Shown piece after piece: positions 1 to 10,912 of a DNA stretch of 64,000 bases. Source of the stretch: Anseranas semipalmata (lineage: Eukaryota > Chordata > Aves > Anseriformes > Anseranatidae). The notes beneath the pieces were generated by a model, which worked only from the letters and a program-made list of their open reading frames with translations, ran no database searches and was not told the origin of the DNA. How positions within the stretch are numbered: position 1 is the first letter of the stretch; each line of letters starts with the position of its first letter. The translations under genes and the position numbers were made by a program. The stretch is from contig VXAA01007259.1 in the NCBI GenBank assembly GCA_013399115.1, positions 1-64,000 on the forward strand, in the 5' to 3' direction.

Positions 1-20
1 TTCTGTGATTCTGTGATTCC
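1..20 (+). mobile_element. 3' tail of a CR1 retrotransposon, cut by the window edge
   Basis: Two and a half copies of the octamer TTCTGTGA open the window. Short direct repeats of this kind are the usual 3' terminus of avian CR1 elements. The body of the element would lie before base 1. The tail stops exactly where the minus-strand endonuclease fragment of another CR1 begins, which suggests one element inserted into another. A short octamer repeat of other origin is possible but unlikely given the same tail at 53051-53080. Confidence 0.8.
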
Positions 21-530
21 CTGAGGATTGAAAAGTCCAGCATTTCGTGATTGCTGTGCCCAAGACAGCTTCCAACCATCACACCACCTGCAAGTCCTTC
101 CTTGTTTGGGCACCTTCCCTAGTTGGCTCACTCACCACCTGTGTCAGGAAGTTATCCTCCACACACTCCAGGAATCTCCTAGACCTTGTCCACTCAGCTG
201 TATTACATCTCCAGCAGACATCAGGGAAGTTGACAACCCCATGACAACAATGGCTAGCAATCATAAGACTTCTCCTAGTTGCCTATAGAATATTTCATCT
301 TCTTCATCATCCTGGTTGGGGGGTCTATAAGAGACTCCCACCATAAAATCCACCTTACTGGCCTTTCCCCTGACTCTTACCTACAGACACACTTGACCCT
401 TTCATCACCGTTGCCCAGCTCCATATAGTCAAAGCAGTCCCTAACATCCAGGGCTATTCCACCTCCTCTCCTTCCCTGCCTCGTTCTCCTGAAGAGCCTG
501 GAACCATCTATCGCAGCACTGCAACTGCCG
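21..530 (-). mobile_element. CR1 ORF2 endonuclease-domain fragment, decayed
   Basis: Read on the minus strand, this stretch encodes the apurinic-type endonuclease part of CR1 ORF2, the enzyme that nicks chromosomal DNA to prime target-site reverse transcription. From high to low coordinate I recognise GGGIALDVRDCFDYMEL, then a YRPPNQD stretch near 330, then NFPDVCW near 215-235, SRRFLECVEDNFLTQ and SEPTREGA, and last GHSNHEM near base 50. The order and spacing fit the CR1 endonuclease. The copy is broken: a frameshift lies at the conserved G-D-F-N motif (about 231-246), where the catalytic Asp is lost, and other frame changes occur. No reverse transcriptase part is present. The outer edge near 530 is approximate. 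Confidence 0.93.
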
Positions 531-3459
531 TTTGCTTTCCTGCTTGTGTGGGTATTTCATACACTAACAGAGAAAGGATGCAGCTTTTTAAGTAACAATG
601 AAATTGTTAGGAAATGGTGCTGCCTGAAATTCAGAGCCCTTATTAACGGCAAGTTCTCTCTCTCTCTTTTTTTTTTTTTTGTTTTTGTTTTATGGCCAGG
701 CCACTAAGATAATCTTCAGAAATCTGTTGTACCATCTGCAGCTATAGTGAAGGCATGAAAGCATTTTTAATTTTTCTTCAAATTTCCTTGAACTGGGAAG
801 GTTTTTAAGGAGTTTTTCCAAGTACTGTATGCAGCAATGGCTAATATGGATCCATTTGCATTGTTGCACTTCCTTCTATTTTCTAAATTTAGAGTTTTTT
901 TTAGTAGTGGCATTTTTATGTTGTGTAGTGATGTATGAAATTATTCTCTAGCAATATTAAACTAGTAAAAACTAATACAACTTTCTTGAGTTTCTGTATT
1001 TTAGCGTTATGTAGTTATAGATGTCTTTGTTTATAATCTACTTGAAATATAAAGCCATTTACTCTGACGAGAAAGTAGTAACATTTAATTTGTTGCAGAA
1101 ATTAATAGCTTTTGTGACACCTCTGAATGTAATGAAACTTTCTCTTTTGATTTACATCATGCTTTACTTTTCAGATATTCTCCATGCAGGAAAAAATATT
1201 AGATACTTGCTGACACTAAAGTAGAAAAGCTTTGTCAATTCTGTTTAGTCCCTGACATAAGTACCTTTGTGCTTTTGGTGCCTCAGGTGGCTTCAAAGAA
1301 ATTGGAAAAGTGCCTAAGCAGAAGTATAATTGAAATTCAGCAGGGGTTACGTGTCTAACCTGTTTAGGCTTTCTGTAAATCCCATTTTTCTGCATCTGTA
1401 GGCAGTGGATATTTTTGTAAATCTGCTTGATTATAATATCCAAACAAGAAAAAGCAAATTCTATTATAGAAACTGACTTACTCTTCTGACAGGGTAATGC
1501 ATGACCTTAGACACGTCTCGGAGATGTGCCTCCCGTGTAATGAGGAGCAGGCACATGGCAAGTTTAAAGTGCGCCCTGTGCTTCCGTAGCAGCAGGCTGT
1601 GTGCTGGGTTCGGCCCTCGCTCCTAAGGCCGTGAAGATGAAGCTGTGAATGTGAACCCTAGGTCTTGCTTAGGTGCGGTAGAAACCATCCGAGCTACAAG
1701 TTTTCTCCTGTTGCCTTAATGTCTATCAGCATCACCTACACACGTCTTTAGGCTAAAAAGTGGTGGGTTAGATTGATCAGCTGGCTTCCAGCTGGACCAT
1801 TTGTTGTGGAAATGAATTGCTTTGCCTCTGTTCTAGGCAATACCCAGATGAGATTTGGGGTTCACTTGTTGCCTCTGGCGCTGAGGAATTACTCAGGGCA
1901 GTTTCATGCAAATGATGAAATAGATACTCGGATTTGCTGGACTTAATCGGTGCACGCTCTTTTAGTGTTTAAAAAGTCAAACTGTCTCAATATAGGAGAG
2001 AGGTTTGATAACAGAAATACTGGAAAGTAGTGAGATAAACCGTTTAAGTTTTTTTTAAGTCTATTTTTGCATTTTGCTCTGACTACCACAAGTGTTTATA
2101 TTCCAAAAGTGTCGTACATACAAATCTTCCTAATGTTGAAAGTATACGGTTATCAAGGAGCTCCTTTTGTTCATTATTCCCAGGTACAAACTGCAGACCA
2201 GATGGATGCTGATATGGCATGGTTTCTTGGCTGTTGAAAATTACACTATTTTGGCATTGACTAGAATTGGTTAAATAGCCAGCTGTCAAAGGAAAACCTT
2301 TTCCTCCAGCTAAAGATACGGTGTTTGTTTTAATTGCTGGGGGCTAAAGAGACTTTATTTCATTTGGACATGCAATTTAAGTTACTTAGTGAATGGCTTT
2401 ATTTTCTCAGCTCGGCTTATCAGATCTGTTTAAGCCTATTTGTTGATCATAAGGCACATTAGAAAAATTGTGATTCTTTAAAATTATTTGTTGCACGTAG
2501 TTAGACTGTTACTTGTAGTCTTCAAATGTCATCTAAACTGATTGTTGAACAGTTTAATCTATTTTCCATTGACTGTTGCTAAACAACTTTTTATATGGAG
2601 GGGGGAAAGCAGAACCGATATTGCATCTGGAGTCGGTCAATTTAAGCTCATAGCTGTCAAATTGGCATGCCCTGTTTTGCGAAGGCTTATCTGGGGAAAT
2701 GTACTTCTGCTAATTACTATGTGTGTGGAGCGAGGGAAGGCTCTGCAGCAGCCCTGCTGCGTGTGTGACTTCCATCCTTGGTGCGGACCAGCTACACTGA
2801 GAATGGTGGATTGACTCGGTTTCCTTTTGGGAAAGCAGCAGCAGAAAATGAGCTGCCTGGGATTAACTGCTGCCAAAGAGGCCAACCCAAAAGGTGAAGC
2901 TCCCAGAGAAACCACATCAGTATTGCTTCTGCTAAGGTTTCTGGGAGGTGGGGAATGGATCCTTGAAAAGCTAGGCAGTCTTGCCAGCAGCTGCTATTTC
3001 CAGAAAGGTGTGTGGATACATACGTGAGGTTGTATGTGTGCAAAGAAGGTATTAAGGAACTTTATAGTGCTGCTAGGGCTTGCCAAAAAATCCAGTTGGA
3101 CCACAGCTAGTGGGCCTAGAAGCAGAATCAGGACTGTTAATGCAGCCTGGAGACCTCTTCACTAGCAGTGTATGCACTGAGGAGAGTTTTTTTTTTTTTT
3201 TTTTCCCAGGAAAAATCCTGAAAATTTCTTTTTCCACACGGACAGGGCTTGCAGTCAGAGGAGCGGGGAAAAATTTTTGCAGAAATGCCCCATTACACAT
3301 GTTAAGGAAGTTGTTTAACTTTTTTTTTCCTCCCTATTATTGCTTCTTTTGAGAAACACCTCTCAATTTAGAACATATACTCTATTGCAATGTGTTTCAT
3401 AGAAATTTGCTGTTCCATCGGTATATTCTTGTATAATTCCAGCTCTGAACAACAGTATG
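531..3459. other. Non-genic stretch, no recognisable gene
   Basis: AT-rich sequence with short chance frames on both strands. It holds T tracts near 667-680 and at 3187-3204 and a CT-rich run near 655-667. I found no repeat family, no convincing pair of splice sites around an open frame, and no RNA gene. Confidence 0.6.
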
Positions 3460-4366
3460 GTGTAGCATGTCGTGCACTCCAAATTGTAGAGATATGGATT
3501 TGATGGGTGGACTATTCAGTGGATAAGGAATTGGCTTGAAGGTCGCACCCAGAGAGTGGTGATCAATGGATCTATGTACAAGTGGAGGCTGGTGACAAGT
3601 GGTGTACCGNACAAGTCTAAATGCAGGGTGCTGCACCTGGGCCAGGGAAGTCCCGGATGTGAGTACAGACTGGGAGAAGAACTCATTGAGAGCAGCCCTG
3701 CAGAGAAGGACTTGGGGGTTCTGATGGATGAAAAGCTTGACATGAGCCGGCAGTGTGCGCTTGCAGCCCAGAAGGCCAACTGCATTAAAAAAGGAGCAGC
3801 CAGCAGGTTGAGGGAGGTTATTGTCCCCCTCTACTCAGCCCTCATGAGGCCCCACCTGGAGTCCTGCACCCAGGTCTGGAACCCCCAGCACAAGAAGGAG
3901 CTGTTAGAACAGGTCCAGGAGAGCAACAAGGATGATCAAGGGGCTGGAAAACCTCTCCTGTGAAGAGAGACTGAAAGAGCTGGGGCTGTTCAGCCTGGAG
4001 AAGAGAAGGCTCTGGGGTGACCTCATCGCAGCCTTTCAATACTTAAAGGTGTCTTATAAAAAGGATGGAGAGGGACTCTTTACTTGGGTAGATAACGATA
4101 GGACAAGGGGAATGGTTTTAAACTAAAAGAGGATAGATTTACATTAGAGGTTAGAAGGAAGTTTTTCACTCAGAGGGTGGTGAGGCACTGGAACAGGTTG
4201 CCCAGAGAGGTTGTGGGTGCCCCATCCCTGGAGGTGTTCAAGGCCAGGCTGGATGAGGCCCCACGCAACCTGATTTAGTGGGTAGCATCAGATGATCCTA
4301 GTGGGTTGGAACCAGATGATCCTTGAGGTCCCTTCCAACCCAAGCCATTCTATGATTCTATGATTC
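3460..4366 (+). mobile_element. CR1 retrotransposon, 5'-truncated, reverse transcriptase catalytic block missing
   Basis: The translation follows the C-terminal half of CR1 ORF2: [18 protein letters not shown], then [10 protein letters not shown] and TSGVP, then directly [34 protein letters not shown], and after a frame change [16 protein letters not shown]. The 3' untranslated part ends in two ATTCTATG octamers at 4347-4366. Compared with the copy at 22302-23633, about 65 codons are missing between TSGVP and KSKC. That block carries the FADD catalytic motif. The loss coincides with the single N at 3610, so it may be an assembly defect rather than a true deletion. Other frameshifts and stops show the copy is dead. 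The 5' edge is approximate. Confidence 0.95.
3610..3610. other. Single ambiguous base inside a CR1 copy
   Basis: One N sits exactly at the point where about 195 bases of CR1 reverse transcriptase are missing relative to the second copy of the same lineage in this window. It probably marks a joined or collapsed assembly point. Confidence 0.9.
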
Positions 4367-5678
4367 CAGCATATTTAATTTCACAGGACTTGGCTGTGCC
4401 CGCCCTTTTCACTGCTTCGAAACATATTTACATAAGAAGGCTGTAAATAAGATTCTAGAAGGTATCATAATGGACCACATGCATGCAGCCAGTCCTGGTC
4501 TCGGAGGGAGCCGGTGGGCTATTATCCTGTTTTACCAACTGGGAGGGCTCTCTAGACAGAGCGGGTGGCCACAAAGGGAGACTTCATTCCCTTCCGAGTG
4601 AGTAAGGCCCTAACCTGTAAAATGGCAGTCTTGAGTTGTGCTCTCTGCTTCCAGTAGTATTTGTACATCTAATAAGTAATTGCTTGACATGGGAAGCATA
4701 ATCAGTGCTCAGAGTAGGGATCCTCTTCTCAGCTGGTTGCATGGAAGAAGGAGAAGGATTTGTGTAGAGGCATGAAGGCAGGCAAGGACTGTGGTTGTGA
4801 ATCCTGGCCTGGATGTGTGCCTGTCAGCAGGCAGATGAAATGCCGGTCTCTGCAGAGGGGCGGAAGGAGGGATGAAGTTGAGCTACCCCTCGGTCATCGT
4901 CTTTGGCTTACTTAGATGTAGCTCGCTAGATATGTAGATTGTTGTGTGTCCCTCTCTTAAGGCCTCAGATCTTCACTTAGGGAATTCAGACACCTGGCTC
5001 TGACCAGTGGGTGCCATTATGGAAAGCCAATGCTGGGCAACGTAAGGCCAAAACCCTTTGGGATCCTTGTCCTTAGCCTTTAATAGGTTCACATGTGATC
5101 ATCTTGTTCCCTGTGACGTTTTCAAGAACTTTTGTTTAGTCTGACCTGGCTGGCTATTAGTCACTGCTGGTTGCTTTTTTTGATCTGCTAATTGTCTAAC
5201 AAAGACGGAAAACAGATTTAAAAAGCAAAAAGGAGTATAAGAAACTTTACTGCATGAACTTGAAGATTGTTCGAATATTTCTACTGGCAAAATTCCTGTC
5301 AATGGTTCTGTTAGCCCAGTGTATCTAATATTCCTAGAAGATGTAATAAAAATATGTGGTCTCCAGATGGCAACGATAAGTCACTGCTGTTTTTTTTAAT
5401 CTATTTTTTTATTGGGTTTGTTTTCTTTTTGGAGGGGTGAATATAGAGCAAATGCATACTTAAAACTTTTGTTCTTTTCAGCTCACGTTTTGCAGTGACT
5501 GGGATGCAAAAGTACGTAGAGATAGATGCTGTAAATATTTACTGCTACTGTGCCTGGCCTGTTAATCTCTTTACATAAATTGCATCTTGTCCCTTCATGT
5601 CCAGTAGATGTTGCTGTTGAATCACCAACACTGAAAGAGGAGGTATGGTATTTTATACAGACAAAAGAGGTCTAATTT

Positions 5679-5701
5679 AAAAACAAACAAACAAACAAAC
5701 A
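5679..5701 (+). repeat. (AAAC)n microsatellite
   Basis: Five to six tandem AAAC units directly after an A-rich stretch. Confidence 0.95.
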
Positions 5702-8700
5702 GTGTCTATAGGTTTTTTCATTTACATATATCAGCTTGGGAATCTACTGTCTAAATGAGAAGTAAGCATTGCATGTAACATTGAGTTATAGGTTTAATGT
5801 CCTGTGCAGGGAAAGTGATTTTCTAGCCTGCATCTCTGTTATGGTTTTACTAAATATTGATTTTGTATTCATTGTAAGAAACCTGAATTGTGTCATCTCT
5901 ATTAGCATGACAATTTTGCAAAGCCATTTGGTAAGAATAAGCATTCCTGCAGCCTCTTCAGGTCAGCATTGTCCCTTGGAAGCTGGGATATTGCCAAGTT
6001 GTTGCAGCACTTTCTAGGATGAAAACCCGTGATGTAGGGTGTTTTTTTGCATGCGTTTGCTGAGGGAGACAAAGCCAGGGAGGCTGGTCACTTTGGGAAA
6101 CTAAAAGAGGATAAAGAGGGAAACATTTAAAGGTAGCATGTTTCTTTTAGCAGCACCTGTTCAGTAAGATTAGGTGAAGAGAAAGCTTTTTTTTTTTTTT
6201 TTTAACATACAGTCTGGTCTTCTAACAGAGTTTGAGGAATAGTTTGTTACTGATTAGAATAAATGTGTGAATAAAATTCTGAGTAAGCAAGTAATATCAC
6301 TGCTGAATTTTTGTTTTTTTTTTTTTGCAATTACATGGGAAAGCATCTGCACCTATTGGTTTCCTTGGAAACAGATTCACTGCAAAAGCTAAATGCACTG
6401 CACTGAATCTGTCAATTTTACTGCATTTGGGAAGAGTTTGACGTGCACACTTGGACCTTTTTTACTACGTTTGTTTCTCAAATGCTGTGTCATGTATGCT
6501 GTTCTCACATAAAACACGTGATCAAAGATGTGCTGCATGCTTTGGATTTCAGACAGAACAACAAGAAAGGTTGGTATTTAGAAAAGTAAATGTGGACAGT
6601 GTGTGTATATATATATTTTTTACAGCATCTAGTTTTCTGCACGCTTTTTTTTAATGTCTCATGTTTTAAGCTTAATGCTATTGTTTGTGTATTGTTGCAA
6701 TCTTAGCTGTTTTTGGAGATCAGAGAGCTGCTGAAAGTAATTGCTAGTACATTTACCTCATAATACGATTTTGGCAGGACGTTGGTTTTATTTGTAGTTT
6801 ATTTAATACATTCAATGTGGGATACATATATGTGCTCTCACAGAGGAGTATTTTTGTTCTGGCTGTGACAGGAGTATGATTTCATATATTGTGTTAGGAT
6901 ATTTCAGTGGTGCTTATGATTAGCTTCAACAGTTCAAGCCAAAACCAAATCTGTGCAACAGCATGGTTTGTGTAATTATATCAGGAAGAATTTAAAACTT
7001 TTATTTGCATTATTGTCTTTTATGAAAGAGAAGTTATGTTAAGCAAGCACTAAATGAGAATTGGGTTGTTTTTGACAGGTGTCTTTAACATAGTTCATGT
7101 GAGTAACTGGGTCGCAAGTACATGAGATAGAAGTCACGTTTGTGACTGTCTTTCTGTTAGTAAAATGGTTTCCTAAATATATTGGAAAAATAACATATAG
7201 TACCGAGAAGGCTACGCTGTATAGAAAAACAATTTTAACCCATGTTGACAAAATGTTGGCTGTAGCTTGGCAAATATTGCAGACATCTGGCAGTGATTCC
7301 ATAGTGGGGTTGCTTTCTCAAGTAGTCTTTAAAATGTTTCATAAACTCCTTTTTCTCTCTAGAAGGAGGCAGCTGTCCATGTGAAATTGTATATAAACTT
7401 AATCATTAGGTCCTTTGCTTTTAGGATTTTACTCATGAGTATTTATCAATCTTTGTTTCCAAGACCTTATTGTGTTTTCTGCCCCCTGCAGATAATGTTG
7501 CCTGTCTTGGCTGAGGTGCATCTTTTTAAAGAAATCTCTCTCTCTAGAAGGGACTTGAAGTGAAATTTTTAATGGATTTTCTTTTATTATTATTTGCTTT
7601 GGGTGCTCTAAGTTATTAACATTACAGTAGAACGGCTGGTGTGCTCTGTATACAAAGAAAGCCAACAGGAGGATTCGGAAGGTGCGGCGAGCAGGCAGAT
7701 ACACTGTCTTTTCCATGAGAAACTAGTCCTTAGTTTTAAATGCTGTTTTGCAAAGGGCAGGAGGAGAAGAAGGACAGGGACAGAAGGAGAGTGGAAGAAT
7801 TCTGTCATCTGTTACTCATGATCTGTCTTCTGTATGCTGTGCTTCCCCTCCGTGTTGTCACTACACATTTAAAAACCTCAAAAACTAATATGAAAATATT
7901 TACTCTGTTGTAAAGCAAACAGTGCAGTTCCTTGAACAGCACGCTGCCTAATCCCATGCAAGCAGGAAAATAAAAGTTGAACCATATTGTAACTGCTACG
8001 ACTTTTAGAGAGCTTTTTGTCTGCGCTCTTACCACACCACTGCTAATTACTTTATCAGATGTCCCACTCACAAATGCATGTGGCAGTGAAGAGAAGTCAG
8101 ATATTTAGAAAGATGAAATAAGATACGAGTTTTTACAGGTAATATTGTGTTATGCAGAGGTTTTGGATAGTTAAAGAATATCTGACTAATATATTTGATA
8201 ACATCATTGCAAGCATTATTTGATAGATTATTTATTGTTATGCATTTCTTTTATTTTTACCCAATAGAGCATTCCAACTAAAGTTACTTGTCGATTTTTA
8301 TCTTTGTAGCAGGTGATCCTAGTAATAGCAGATCCATCTGTACTAATAACCATGGATGCCAAGGTGACCATTTCATTAATGCCTTACTCTGTTTCTTTAA
8401 AGGGTCAGTCAAGGTCTTGAAGGAAGTAAATGGCTCTTAGAGTAATGCTAATGCAGATCAGTCTCTAGGGAGCCAAGAGACTTTTTTTCCTTTCGTGCGT
8501 GTTGGTGTGGCATAGCTCAAGTTTCAAGTGTTGCCTTCCAGTGCATGCTATCTGGCATCCTCAAGCCTCCTCTACACGCTGCCCGTTGCAATCACAGCTT
8601 TTAAATTATATTTCAGAATTCTATCCTCTCTGTCCTCCCTGTTGCTCATCTGTACTCTACCGATGCACTGGCAATATTCATCTCTGAAAATGTTCTTCCT

Positions 8701-9996
8701 CGTGGGTGCACAGGTGGGAATGGTGAAGAGGATCAAAATGTTCTCATTCAGAGATCCAGGCATTGCCATAAAGTGTATGGGGAACATGACTGGAGACTGG
8801 TCCATTCTATATTTGCTGTCTTGGTAAGGGGAATGTGGTACAATAATTCTTTCTTTCCTTGAAATCTCTTGTAGGCCTAACACCCTGACAATAAGCATGC
8901 TACAGCACCTTAATGACAAATATATGACTGTGTGCAATGAAGTAGTGTGAGATGCTTTCTTTTTTGCCTGACACCTTTGTGTATTTTTTCTTTACTTTCT
9001 TGTGTGGACTTCTGAATTTTTTATTAAGTCGTAATTTTTTCTGTTGTAAATAACACCTGACTGGAATTGGATCAAAACCAGCATTACAGACAAGCCCTTT
9101 GAATTGGCATATCCACGTTCTATGAGTCTGTCTCAGTATGCATTCAGCTACTGAGTGTTTGAGGAAACTCTGTCAAATGTTACAATTAAATCTTGGTGTA
9201 GTAGCTGCATCTGATGAGTAAACACAGGTAGGTGAATTGCATTAGGAGTACATGACATGACCGCACAGATGCTCTACTGAGGCTCTATGTTGGTGAGCTT
9301 GAAAGCTGAAGGAACAAGTCATTTTCAGCATGGTGAAACTGGTCTGATAAAGTAAAGAACTCTGAAAGCAAAACTTTGCAAAAAGAAAACATGAAGGACT
9401 TGAGAAATAATAAGAGCACAGAACCTGAAATTTTGTGAAATCTCATTTCAAGCTTTGTTTAAGTCTCTTAAAACATGACATGACTTAACAGACAACAGAA
9501 TGCAACTAAGAACAGTCTGATTAAACAACTATTAAGAATACCAGTGTTTAAAATATTTTAATGTACCAACTGGAGGTTATTAACTACCAGCAACTGTGCA
9601 GCTGATTTGACAGCAGAGAAACAAGCATGTCTCATGAGCTGGAGGAGCCGAGCCGGAATAAGAAATTGTGTACTGTGTTCTGGGTATGAGTCTCTCTGAG
9701 AGCCAATCTCTCTGTCTTAGTCTTTGTGGATTTATGTATCCTGCTCTTGATTGCAGTTGTGATCAACTCAACTTCAAAAGATATATTTTTTCCAGTTATC
9801 CACGCATTATAAAGCTTAAAAATGATTGAAATTGTAGCCCATGCAACATCTTATGCGTAATAAATAGTTTGTCAAAGCACATTTTTTACTGCATTTTAAA
9901 GGCAAAGTAAGCAGCATTGTAAGTAACAGCATTGCATTAAGCTTGTCACTGACAAAATAGTGTTTGTTATGGATTGGAAATAGCTTTAAGAGTGAA

Positions 9997-10006
9997 GGGG
10001 GGGGGG
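9997..10006 (+). repeat. G10 homopolymer
   Basis: Ten consecutive G, unusual in this AT-rich setting. Its length is likely to vary between reads. Confidence 0.9.
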
Positions 10007-10464
10007 AAGCAACAGCAGCATGTAATCAAAATAGTAAAGAAATGTAAACGTGCATGCTCACATTAGAGAAGATTCCATACTCTGGCTCTGAAACATTTCT
10101 CTTTCAAAAGCAGTAACTATTCAGAACCATGGTCCTTAAGGAAAACTAATGGCAATACTGTTAGGAGCCTATTAAAGTGAAAATTTAATCTTTGTTTCAA
10201 GTAGAAAACATGAAAGGGTGGTTTGGATGTGGCTTACAATGTAAAGAAGCTTAGGGATTTTCCTTTCTGACAGCTTTGCTGTAATGAAAGCAGGGAAACT
10301 ATAAACTGAAGAGCAGTCTTTCCACCTCACAATGCACAGTAGAGACTGGCTTCCAGGAAAGATCTGTTTAATTTGGCTGGTTTGGGAAGTAGCATGTTCT
10401 GTGAAGCCTATCAAATGGAAAAAATTATGGGATCTGAAAAGGTTCGCTATTTCATACCCTCAGT

Positions 10465-10495
10465 AAAAAAAAAAAACAACAACAACAACAAAAAA
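10465..10495 (+). repeat. A tract followed by (AAC)n
   Basis: Twelve A followed by about five CAA units and more A. On the minus strand this is a T-rich GTT repeat. No retroposon body is recognisable beside it. Confidence 0.9.
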
Positions 10496-10683
10496 CCACT
10501 GTGAACTGGAAATAGTCACTTTTACTTGTCAAGATATGAAGAAGTTGTAATTGTCTGCAAAAGCCTTTTCTTAGAGGCATTTTTATTCCTACCTAGAATC
10601 TCCTGCCACTTCTGAAGAGATCTGAGATCTGGTGTTTCTTTCCTACATTAAGCATCTGCCAACGCCAATAACCAGACTAATAA

Positions 10684-10912
10684 TGGAATAGAACAGTTCA
10701 GTTGGAAGGGACCTACAAAGATTGAGTCCAACTGCCTGACCACCTCAGGGCTAACTAAAAGTTAAAACGTGTTATTGAGGGAATTACCCGAATGCCTCTT
10801 GGACACTGACAGGCATGGGGCATCAACCACCTCGCTAGGAAGCCTCTTCCAGTGTTTGACCACCCTCACATAAAGACATTTTTCCTAATGCCCAGTCTGA
10901 ACCTTCCTTGTA
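10684..10912 (-). mobile_element. CR1 3'-end fragment
   Basis: The plus-strand text GTTCAGTTGGAAGGGACCTA, then CCAACTGCCTGACCA, GGGGCATCAACCACCTC and CAGTGTTTGACCACCCTCA is the reverse complement of a CR1 3' untranslated region and the last part of ORF2 (the ...RVVKHW... region). Only the final 230 bases survive, as is usual for 5'-truncated copies. It shares its 3' end with the longer copy at 61948-62575, so both belong to the same lineage. It is too diverged to code. Confidence 0.93.

Larger units (their letters stand above)
4367..10683. other. Non-genic stretch, no recognisable gene
   Basis: AT-rich unique-looking sequence. It includes T tracts (6187-6203 and near 6310-6325), an AAAC microsatellite and a G tract listed separately. 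The longest frame (121 codons, minus strand, 8572-8937) has no recognisable domain and looks like chance. Confidence 0.6.
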
